This document shows positions 14,531 to 22,876 of a DNA stretch of 30,949 nt, piece by piece. Under the pieces are notes generated by a model that saw only the letters and a list, made by a program, of their open reading frames with translations, searched no databases and was not told the DNA's origin. The DNA is from Paraliomyxa sp041600735 (GTDB lineage: Bacteria > Myxococcota_A > Polyangia > Nannocystales > Nannocystaceae), in contig JBFIJN010000039.1 in NCBI GenBank assembly GCA_041600735.1, forward strand, positions 1 through 30,949, read 5' to 3'. The first letter of the stretch is position 1; every line of letters starts with the position of its first letter. The translations under genes were made by a program, and so were the position numbers.

Positions 14531-15314
14531 CGCCCGCGGTGCGCCCGCGGCATTCGTCGATGAACGCCGCGAAGATCGTTCCGCCGTCTGCGCGCCCGGT
14601 GGCGGCGAGCTCGGTGGTGGCCTCGAGCCACTCGGGGTGCCACTGCACCCCCATGATCCACTCGCGGTTGTCGCGCATCTCTACCGCCTCGATGATGCCA
14701 TCGGGTGCCCAAGCGGTGGCGCGCAGCGGCGGGGCCAGCTCGCGCAGTCCCTGGTGGTGGATGCTGTTGATCTCCAGCCGGGTCGCGTCGCCGTAGATCC
14801 GACTGATCCAGCTGTCGGGCTCGAGGCGGATCTCGTGGCCGAGCGCGTCGTACTGGTCCCAGTCGCGGTGAACCAAGGCGTCCTCGCGCTGGGTGACGAT
14901 GTCTTGGTAGAGCCGCCCTCCCAGCGCCACGTTGAGCAGCTGGACCCCGCGGCAGACCCCGAGGATGGGGAGCCCGCGGGCGCGGGCGGCCCGCACGAGC
15001 TCGAGCTCGTAGGCATCGCGGATCGGATCACCACCCCACTCGGGTCGCAGCGGCTCCTCGCCGTAGCTCCCAGGGCTGAGGTCTGCGCCGCCGGCCAGCA
15101 CCAGGCCATCGATCCGCGAGAGCAGCGACTCGGCCGTCCCGGGATCCTTGAGATCGGGCAAGCCGAGCGGCACGCCCCCCGCGCGGTGCACCGACAGCGC
15201 CATGCGCTCTTCGAGGTACTGCAGCGTCATGCCCTTGAAGACCGGCCGCTGCGGGTCGGCGTGCATGAAGTTGCTCGAGATGCCGATGCAGGGGAGCGCG
15301 CGGGACGGAGCCAT
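14526..15314 (-). CDS. PuuD-like gamma-glutamyl-gamma-aminobutyrate hydrolase (class I GATase, peptidase C26)
   Basis: A 262-aa cytosolic protein with the full class I glutamine amidotransferase fold used by peptidase C26 enzymes. The oxyanion region 'GLVLAGGADLSPGSYGEE' is typical of PuuD-like hydrolases. The nucleophile is Cys121 in 'LGVCRGVQLLNVALGG', and the catalytic dyad His226/Glu228 lies in 'GVQWHPEW'. 'INSIHHQGL' is the family's substrate-side motif. Members hydrolyse gamma-glutamyl amide bonds, for example in putrescine breakdown. No other polyamine genes lie nearby, so the true substrate is open. The start is ATG 15314, with TGTAGC just upstream. Confidence 0.88.
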   Translation of the reverse strand: MAPSRALPCIGISSNFMHADPQRPVFKGMTLQYLEERMALSVHRAGGVPLGLPDLKDPGTAESLLSRIDGLVLAGGADLSPGSYGEEPLRPEWGGDPIRDAYELELVRAARARGLPILGVCRGVQLLNVALGGRLYQDIVTQREDALVHRDWDQYDALGHEIRLEPDSWISRIYGDATRLEINSIHHQGLRELAPPLRATAWAPDGIIEAVEMRDNREWIMGVQWHPEWLEATTELAATGRADGGTIFAAFIDECRGRTAGV

Positions 15315-15368
15315 GGGCGAGCTACAGCGTGCATCAAGGGCACGCGGTTGGCCACCAGGGGCGCCGGC

Positions 15369-15989
15369 TCACAGCAGGTGCCCCTCGATCCCGCGCAAGC
15401 CCAGGCGGGCGTCGGGATCGAGGGAGGCAAGGCGCAGCCACAGCTCCATGAGCAATCGACCCTCGAGGGGTACGTCCACGAGGATCGCGATGCGGTCCTC
15501 GGCGCGAATGCACAGCTCGCCGATCGCCAGCTCTCCGAGCAGCACCTGTACGCGGCAGTCCGAGGAGAGCGCGCACACGGCGACGAGCACGAGCAGCTGG
15601 TGATCGCCCTCGACGCCCCCGGCGGCCACGCGCAGCCGTACGCTGCAGTGGCGCGGGCGCGCCGCCACGGGCCCTGCGGGGGCGCCTGGAGGCACTGGGC
15701 TACCGCCGAGCACCACGGGCGGCGCGTCGGCGCCGTCGGCCAGCCCGATCGTGGTGCGCGGCCCCGTCATTCCGCCGAAGGTGGCCATCGTGGCCGTGAG
15801 CCCTGCGTCGGAGTCACCGATGCGGCTGTCGATGGAGGGGGAGCGCGGCGTGAGCGAGAACCAAGGCACCACCGCGTCGCCCGTGCCCTCGGGGCGTACG
15901 GCCTTCCATGACGGGTCGGCGGCGGGACCACGCATGGATCCGCGGACGGCCAGGAGCTGCTCACGCGAGATGTGGAGGGGTGGGGCCAC
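15369..15989 (-). CDS. Protein of unknown function
   Basis: A 206-aa product from GTG 15989, with no signal peptide or membrane segment. The N-terminal ~110 residues are rich in Pro, Gly, Ser and Thr. The C-terminal half is a run of probable beta strands ('HCSVRLRV', 'HQLLVLVAVC', 'CRVQVLLGELAIGEL', 'RIAILVDVPL', 'LLMELWLRLASL') with four cysteines. I do not recognise the fold. Codon third positions are GC-rich like its neighbours, and a TACGCT box lies 7 nt before the start, which together support a real gene. It is followed after 54 bp by the amidotransferase gene. Confidence 0.6.
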   Translation of the reverse strand: MAPPLHISREQLLAVRGSMRGPAADPSWKAVRPEGTGDAVVPWFSLTPRSPSIDSRIGDSDAGLTATMATFGGMTGPRTTIGLADGADAPPVVLGGSPVPPGAPAGPVAARPRHCSVRLRVAAGGVEGDHQLLVLVAVCALSSDCRVQVLLGELAIGELCIRAEDRIAILVDVPLEGRLLMELWLRLASLDPDARLGLRGIEGHLL

Positions 15990-15996
15990 GAGCCGC

Positions 15997-16002
15997 AGCG
16001 TA
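15997..16002 (-). promoter_or_regulatory. -10-like element (TACGCT)
   Basis: On the minus strand TACGCT ends 7 nt before GTG 15989, at the spacing seen for the other leaderless candidates. It supports the GTG start. Confidence 0.4.
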
Positions 16003-16022
16003 ACAGGCTCGGGTCGCCGGGA

Positions 16023-16211
16023 TTAGCTCCGCTCCACCCAGGCCTGGCACCGCGCCCCGCCGTCGTCGTCGGGCTCCCAGCTCACCGAGACCTGCCACGG
16101 TCGGCAGCACACGTCGCAGTCTTGGACGAACGCCCCGCTGGTCTCGCGGTCGATCCACAGCGAGAGCGACTCGCCGCACCAGGGACAGGTGACCTCGACT
16201 TCTTCACCCAT
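16023..16211 (-). CDS. CPXCG motif-containing cysteine-rich protein
   Basis: A 62-aa protein from ATG 16211. It begins with 'VTCPWCGESLSLWID' and continues to 'QDCDVCCRPWQVSV', the arrangement of the small Cys-rich CPXCG family (CPYCGE..., then DC-VCC-PW). The two cysteine pairs probably bind zinc. The family's function is unknown to me. A much longer upstream extension of the frame exists, but it runs antisense to the WG-repeat lipoprotein gene and is rejected. A TATGCT box lies 20 nt before the ATG, so a short leader is possible. Confidence 0.85.
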   Translation of the reverse strand: MGEEVEVTCPWCGESLSLWIDRETSGAFVQDCDVCCRPWQVSVSWEPDDDGGARCQAWVERS

Positions 16212-16288
16212 GCCGTCGCTCGCCGGGCCGCAGCATACGGCCGCGGGCGCTCGCGGGCGAGGTGCGCAATCGCCAGCCGCCGATCGAG

Positions 16289-16294
16289 TACGAT
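16289..16294 (+). promoter_or_regulatory. -10-like element (TACGAT)
   Basis: TACGAT ends 7 nt before ATG 16302 and supports that start over longer in-frame alternatives. No good -35 box is seen. Confidence 0.45.
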
Positions 16295-16301
16295 GCGCGC
16301 G

Positions 16302-16961
16302 ATGAAGCATGCCCTCGTGTCGGCCCTCCTCGTGCTCGCCGGTTGCTCCGGCTCGACCCCCGCAGGCGAGCCGGCGACGCCCGCGGCGAGCCCTGCGCCC
16401 GAGCCTGCGCCCGAGCCTGCGCCCGCTCCCCCGCTCGAGGTGTTCGAGGCCGACGACGGCTCGTTCGGCTATCGCAGCGCGAGCGGCGAGGTCGTGATCC
16501 CGGCGAAGTTCCAGGTCGCGATGCCGTTCGAAGATCAGGTGGCCGGCGTCGTCGTCGACGATGCCTGGGCCTTCATCGACCGCAAGGGCACCACGCTGGC
16601 CAAGGCGCTGGTGTTCGACAACGGCCCCGATGCGTTCGTCGAAGGCCGGGCGCGCATCGTGGAGGGCGAGGGCCACGGCTTCATCGCGAGCTCTGGCGAG
16701 ATCGTAGTGCCGCCCACGTGGTCGTTCGCGCAGCCGTTCTCGGGCGGGTACGCGGCGGTGTGCGAGGGCTGCAAGCGCGAGCAGATGGGAGAGCACTACC
16801 GCATGGTCGGCGGCAAGTGGGGCTACATCGACGCCTCCGGCAAGGTGGTGATCCCGCCGCGCTTCAGCGAGGCCGAGCCGTTCGAAGCGGGCAGAGCCAG
16901 CGTGCGCGAGGGGGAGCGGACGCTGGTGATCGGCCCCGACGGGGCCGAGCTCGCGCAGTGA
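16302..16961 (+). CDS. WG-repeat lipoprotein
   Basis: A 219-aa precursor with a short signal and lipobox LAGC (Cys15), then a Pro/Ala/Glu linker containing PEPA repeats. The mature domain is made of WG-type beta repeats: 'GSFGYRSASGEVVIPAKF', 'DAWAFIDRKG', 'GHGFIASSGEIVVPPTW' and the clearest copy 'KWGYIDASGKVVIPPRF', followed by 'EPFEAGRASV'. WG repeats are beta hairpins found in surface and secreted proteins, probably for binding. Two cysteines ('CEGC') lie in the third repeat. It is probably anchored outside the cytoplasm. The ligand is unknown. Confidence 0.88.
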   Translation: MKHALVSALLVLAGCSGSTPAGEPATPAASPAPEPAPEPAPAPPLEVFEADDGSFGYRSASGEVVIPAKFQVAMPFEDQVAGVVVDDAWAFIDRKGTTLAKALVFDNGPDAFVEGRARIVEGEGHGFIASSGEIVVPPTWSFAQPFSGGYAAVCEGCKREQMGEHYRMVGGKWGYIDASGKVVIPPRFSEAEPFEAGRASVREGERTLVIGPDGAELAQ

Positions 16962-16999
16962 GTCACGCGCTCGCGCGAGGGCGGGCGCGCGACCGTCGC

Positions 17000-17037
17000 G
17001 AGACGTCCGCGCGCGGCTATGGCTATACTGAGACGTC
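17000..17037 (+). promoter_or_regulatory. -10 box TATACT flanked by direct repeats GAGACGTC
   Basis: TATACT (17024-17029) ends 8 nt before GTG 17038. The octamer GAGACGTC, whose last six bases are a palindrome, occurs at 17000-17007 and again at 17030-17037, exactly 30 bp apart and so on one face of the helix. The second copy lies between the -10 box and the start codon, over the predicted transcription start. This is where a repressor would bind. Confidence 0.5.
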
Positions 17038-17601
17038 GTGGTCGAGCACGCCGCCCATCATCGCTTCTCCTACGCGGAGTACCTCGCACGCGAGCGCGAG
17101 ACGGGCCTGCGCCATGAATTCCTCGACGGTCGAGTGTTCGCGATGGCTGGCGGCACGCCCGAGCATGCGCGGCTCATCGCCGAGGTCACGTTCGTGCTGC
17201 GCCGCGCACTCGATCCCACGCGGTGCCGCGTCTTCTCCCCCGACCTTCGCGTGCGCATCCCGACCACCGGCTTGTCGACCTACCCCGATGTCGCCGTGGT
17301 GTGTGGTCCGGTCGAGGTCGATGCGGAGGACGCCAATGCCGTCGTGAACCCCTCTGTGCTGGTCGAGGTGCTCTCGCCTGGCACCGAGGCCTACGATCGC
17401 GGTGAGAAGTGGGCACACTACCGGCGCATCGAGGCGCTGCAGGCCTACGTGCTCGTGTCCCCGGTGGCCGAGCGTCTCGAGGCGTTCGTGCGCTCGGCAG
17501 CGGGCTTCGTGAACGTCACCGCCTCGGGCGACGAAGCCCTCGAGCTCGCGACGCTGGGCCTCGAGCTCGTCCCGCGCGAGATCTTTGCGAACGCGCTCTA
17601 G
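17038..17601 (+). CDS. Uma2 family (DUF820) PD-(D/E)XK nuclease-like protein
   Basis: A 187-aa protein with the Uma2 layout: 'FSYAEYLARERETGLRHEFLDG' (family helix and the Glu that begins the site), 'RVFSPDLRVRI', then 'YPDVAVVCGPV' and 'NPSVLVEVLSPGTEAYDRGEKWAHYRRIEAL'. The PD in 'YPDV' and the Glu in 'LVEV' would be the PD...ExK-like catalytic residues. The family is widespread in multicellular bacteria such as cyanobacteria and myxobacteria. A restriction-like fold is clear, but its biological role is not established. The start is GTG 17038, directly after a strong -10 box and the direct-repeat octamer. It stands alone and converges with the M3 peptidase gene. Confidence 0.88.
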   Translation: MVEHAAHHRFSYAEYLARERETGLRHEFLDGRVFAMAGGTPEHARLIAEVTFVLRRALDPTRCRVFSPDLRVRIPTTGLSTYPDVAVVCGPVEVDAEDANAVVNPSVLVEVLSPGTEAYDRGEKWAHYRRIEALQAYVLVSPVAERLEAFVRSAAGFVNVTASGDEALELATLGLELVPREIFANAL

Positions 17602-17623
17602 CGAGCGCGCCCGCGTCGGGCCA

Positions 17624-19701
<2,078 letters not shown>

Positions 19702-19705
<4 letters not shown>

Positions 19706-21123
19706 TTGGGGCCGACCATCTCGGCGGGGTCGACCCACGCGTCGAACTGCTCGGCGGTGAGGTAGCCGAGCGCCACCGCGGCGGCCTTGAGCGTGGTGCC
19801 GTCGGCGTGGGCCTGCTTGGCGATCTTGGCCGCCTTGTCGTAGCCGATGTGTGGGTTGAGGGCGGTGACCAGCATGAGGCTGCCGTGCAGGTTGGCGTCG
19901 ATGCGCGCCTGATTGGGCTCGATGCCCTCGGCGCAGAAGCGGCGAAAGCTGTCCATGCCGTCGCTGAGCAGCCGCAGCGAGTGCAGCACGTTGTGGATCA
20001 TCACCGGCTTGAACACGTTGAGCTCGAAGTTGCCGCTCATCCCGCCCACGTTGACGGCCACGTCGTTGCCCATCACCTGGGCGCAGATCATGGTGAGCGC
20101 CTCGCTCTGGGTGGGGTTGACCTTGCCCGGCATGATCGAGGACCCGGGCTCGTTCTCGGGGATCACGATCTCGCCGATGCCGCAGCGCGGCCCCGAGGCC
20201 AGCCAGCGCACGTCATTGGCGATCTTGTTGAGCGCGGCGGCGAGCGTCTTGAGCGTGCCGTGCAGGAGCACCAGCGCGTCGTGGCCGGCGAGCGCGGCGA
20301 ACTTGTTGGGGGCGGTCACGAACGGGAGCGCGGTGAGCGTGGCGATGTGCGCGGCGCTGCGGACCGCGTACTCGGGGTGCGTGTTGAGGCCGGTCCCCAC
20401 CGCGGTGCCGCCCAGCGCGAGCTCGTAGACCTGCGGCAGCACCAGCTCGACCGCGGAGCGCACATGGTCGAGCTGCGCGACCCAGCCCGAGATCTCCTGG
20501 CCCAGCGTGACGGGGGTTGCGTCTTGCAAGTGGGTGCGACCGATCTTCACCACGTGGCTGAAGGCGGTGGCCTTGCCGTGCAGCGTGTCGCGCAGGCGGT
20601 CGAGGCTGGGCAGCAGCGCGTGCACGACCTGCTCGGCCGCCGCGATGTGCATGGCGGTGGGGAACGTGTCGTTGGACGACTGCCCGCGGTTCACGTCGTC
20701 GTTGGGGTGGATCGGCTTCTTGCTGCCCATCTCCCCGCCTGCGACCTCGATCGCGCGATTGCTGATCACCTCGTTGGCGTTCATGTTGGTCTGAGTGCCG
20801 CTGCCGGTCTGCCACACGAACAAGGGGAAGTGATCGTCGAGCTTGCCCTCGATGACCTCGTCGGCCGCCCGGGTGATGAGCGCGACCTTGTCGGCGGGCA
20901 GGGTCTCGAGGTCGCCATTGGTGAGCGCGGCCGCCTTCTTCAGGATGCCCAGCGCGCGGATCATCGGCCGCGTGAAGTGGTCGTGGCCGATGCTGAAGTG
21001 ATGGAGCGAGCGCTGGGTCTGCGCCCCCCAGTAGCGATCGGCGGGGACCTCGATCTCCCCCATGCTGTCGGTCTCGATGCGCACGGGGCCGTGCTCGGCG
21101 TGGTTTCCGTTCTTCGCGCTCAT
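19702..21123 (-). CDS. fumC: Class II fumarate hydratase
   Basis: A 473-aa protein covering the whole class II fumarase. It interconverts fumarate and malate in the TCA cycle. Visible motifs are 'YWGAQTQRS', 'WQTGSGTQTNMNANEVI', 'HPNDDVNRGQSSNDTFPTAMHI' and 'GRTHLQDATP' with catalytic His198, plus the superfamily signature 'GSSIMPGKVNP' holding catalytic Ser328. Both residues are offset by 10 from E. coli FumC (His188, Ser318). It is the iron-free, oxygen-stable class. It starts at ATG 21123 with TAGCCT just upstream and overlaps the M3 peptidase start at its end. Confidence 0.97.
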
Positions 21124-21132
21124 GGCGGGCCG

Positions 21133-21138
21133 AGGCTA
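21133..21138 (-). promoter_or_regulatory. -10-like element (TAGCCT)
   Basis: On the minus strand TAGCCT ends 9 nt before the fumC ATG at 21123. Its TAG is also the stop codon of the upstream Rpn gene, so promoter and coding sequence are fully merged here. Confidence 0.4.
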
Positions 21139-22089
21139 CCAGGGCGCGAGCACGTCGGCGAGCGTCGCGGCCGTCAGCACGCGCTTGGCCCAGGCGTCGA
21201 GCTGCGCGATCGTGGCGGCCTCGATGCGCGCGCGGACCTCCGCGGACGGGGGCCCAAAGCGCGTCGCGAGCAGCTCGAGCAGGAGCTCGGCCCGGCCCTC
21301 CTTGCGGCCTTCGCTGTGGCCCTCCTTGCGGCCTTCGCTGTGGCCCTCCTTGCGGCCTTCGCTGTGGCCCTCCTTGTGGCCCTCGTGACGGGTGGCGGCG
21401 AGCTCGAGCTCGTAGAGCTTGAGCGCATCGGCCCGCTCGCGGGCGAGGCGATGGGTCGAGGGGTCCTGGGAGAGCTCTTCGAGGGTCTGCTTGGCGAGGC
21501 TCATGATGGGATCCTCCGAGGCGAGCTGGTCGAGCGCGGCGAGGTCGCGGGCGCAGAAGAACCGAGCCCAGCGTAGGACCCCATCATCATAGCCGGTCGT
21601 GGAGGACGGAGGGAGCGCCGAGAGCTGGAGCACGTGAATGGAGAGCTGGTCGCTGAACAAGCGGTGCGTGTGGCGCTCGCGAAGCTCGAAGATCGAGTGG
21701 AGCCGGTCGAGGGGTGGGACCATGGGCTCGACCAGCCAGACGATCACGGTGGTGGGGGTGAGTCGGTCATAGTCATTGCCGCGCGCCAGTTGGTCGGCGT
21801 AGTCGCGGGCGCCGTAGTAGACGAGGCGGGCCGGGAGGATTGCAGTGACCCGGATCTGCATCTCGAGGTCGACGCGGGACCCGTCGTCGAGTAGCGCGCG
21901 GATGTCGAGGATGATGGCCTTGTCGCGGCTCAGCTCGCCGGGGATGCCGGGGTTGAGGACGGTCAGCGTGCGGATGGTCTTGCCGAGGATGGCCTCGAGC
22001 ATGTCGCGAAGCAGCGCCGGCTTGCGGGTGAGCAGGAGCTTGAAGACGAGATCGAGGGTCGGGTCGAGCAGGGACATGCCCCGACTCAT
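21136..22089 (-). CDS. Rpn/PD-(D/E)XK nuclease family protein with DUF4351 C-terminus
   Basis: A 317-aa protein. The N-terminus 'MSLLDPTLDLVFKLLLT' is typical of the Rpn (transposase_31-like) PD-(D/E)XK family. 'ELSRDKAIILDIRALLDDG' followed by 'VDLEMQIR' supplies the D...ExQ catalytic motif, and 'ARLVYYGARDYADQL' follows as in the family. Near the C-terminus an octapeptide EGHSEGRK repeats three times, then a DUF4351 domain ('LLELLATRFGPPSAEVRARI', 'AQLDAWAKRVLTAATLADVL'). Rpn proteins are DNA nucleases that promote RecA-independent recombination; despite the name they are not insertion sequences, and no terminal repeats are seen. The start may be ATG 22089 or ATG 22077; no promoter or clear ribosome site decides. 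Confidence 0.88.
   Translation of the reverse strand: MSRGMSLLDPTLDLVFKLLLTRKPALLRDMLEAILGKTIRTLTVLNPGIPGELSRDKAIILDIRALLDDGSRVDLEMQIRVTAILPARLVYYGARDYADQLARGNDYDRLTPTTVIVWLVEPMVPPLDRLHSIFELRERHTHRLFSDQLSIHVLQLSALPPSSTTGYDDGVLRWARFFCARDLAALDQLASEDPIMSLAKQTLEELSQDPSTHRLARERADALKLYELELAATRHEGHKEGHSEGRKEGHSEGRKEGHSEGRKEGRAELLLELLATRFGPPSAEVRARIEAATIAQLDAWAKRVLTAATLADVLAPW
21294..21389 (-). repeat. 24-bp in-frame tandem repeat in the Rpn gene
   Basis: Three identical 24-bp units (21294-21317, 21318-21341, 21342-21365) are followed by a degraded fourth (21366-21389). Each unit encodes the octapeptide EGHSEGRK on the minus strand. Because the unit is a multiple of three, copy-number change would alter linker length without breaking the frame. 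Confidence 0.95.
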
Positions 22090-22244
22090 CGACCACCGAG
22101 GGCGTGCGTTGCGGCGGTGGGCGCGATGTGGCCCGAAAGGTCGCGTTCGGCCCGCCCGAGCCTCGCCGACGGTGAGGGGCGGTAGCGGGGGCACTCGCCG
22201 CGCGGCGGCGGGACAACCCGGGTGGGATCGGCTAAGGAAAGGCC
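22090..22244. other. Divergent intergenic region
   Basis: A 155-bp gap between the Rpn and peroxiredoxin genes. On the plus strand GC-TAAGGA (22233-22238) ends 6 nt before ATG 22245 and could be a -10 box; it could equally act as a ribosome site through AGGA. No element is obvious for the Rpn gene. Confidence 0.4.
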
Positions 22245-22793
22245 ATGCGTGGCCGCTCGCGAGTCCTGGGCTGGGTGCTGTCGTCACTGCTGCTGCCCGC
22301 GACGGTGGGGCCCGGCTGGGGCTGCGCCGGGCGCTCGGCGGACGCAACGCTGGCGGTCGGCGCCCCGGCGCCGGCGCTGCGACAGCGGGCGCACGATGGG
22401 ACCGAGATCGATCTATCGAGCGGCGGCACGCCGACGCTCGTGTACTTCTATCCGCGCGACGGCACGCCGGGCTGCACCAAGGAAGCGTGCGCGTTCCGGG
22501 ACGTGTGGAAGCGCTACGAGGAGGCGGGCGTGCGCATCGTGGGCGTGTCGAGCGACTCCGACGAGTCCCACCGCGAGTTCGCCAAGGAGCACGCGCTCCC
22601 GTTTCCGCTCGTGGCCGACGAGGACCACACGTGGGCGAACGCATTCGGGGTCGACACCACACTGGGGATGACGGGCCGCGACAGCTTCCTCATCGGGGCC
22701 GATGGGAAGGTCGCCAAAGTGTATCGCGGGGTCGATCCCGGAGTGCACGCAGATGAGGTGCTGGCCGACGCCAAGGCGCTGAGCGGTCGCTAG
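22245..22793 (+). CDS. Exported thioredoxin-dependent peroxiredoxin, BCP/PrxQ type
   Basis: A 182-aa precursor. The N-terminus 'RGRSRVLGWVLSSLLLPATV' is a signal peptide. Cys27 follows 'PGWG', a poor lipobox, so lipidation is uncertain. The core has 'VGAPAPALRQ', then 'LVYFYPRDGTPGCTKEACAF', with peroxidatic Cys77 and a second cysteine at 82; this CxxxxC spacing is the PrxQ/BCP hallmark. 'FPLVADEDHTWANAFGV' and 'GRDSFLIGADGKV' complete the fold. It reduces peroxides using thioredoxin-like donors, here probably in the periplasm. The downstream channel gene starts 83 bp later with its own -10-like box, so they need not be co-transcribed. Confidence 0.9.
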   Translation: MRGRSRVLGWVLSSLLLPATVGPGWGCAGRSADATLAVGAPAPALRQRAHDGTEIDLSSGGTPTLVYFYPRDGTPGCTKEACAFRDVWKRYEEAGVRIVGVSSDSDESHREFAKEHALPFPLVADEDHTWANAFGVDTTLGMTGRDSFLIGADGKVAKVYRGVDPGVHADEVLADAKALSGR

Positions 22794-22864
22794 CCGCCCC
22801 GCGAGCGCGGCCCACCGGCCAACGTGTTGCGAGGCGCTGGGTGCCATCGCGGCCGTCCTCGGTC

Positions 22865-22870
22865 TATCCT
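22865..22870 (+). promoter_or_regulatory. -10-like element (TATCCT)
   Basis: TATCCT ends 6 nt before GTG 22877. It fixes the start of the ion channel gene at 22877 rather than an upstream in-frame codon. Confidence 0.45.
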
Positions 22871-22876
22871 CCCCCG

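Noticed and set aside
21294..21389. Tandem repeats considered as a CRISPR array
   Set aside because: The 24-bp units are directly adjacent with no spacers and encode an in-frame octapeptide.
21136..22089. Rpn gene considered as an insertion-sequence transposase
   Set aside because: No terminal inverted repeats or target duplication are visible; Rpn proteins are nucleases often mislabelled as transposases.
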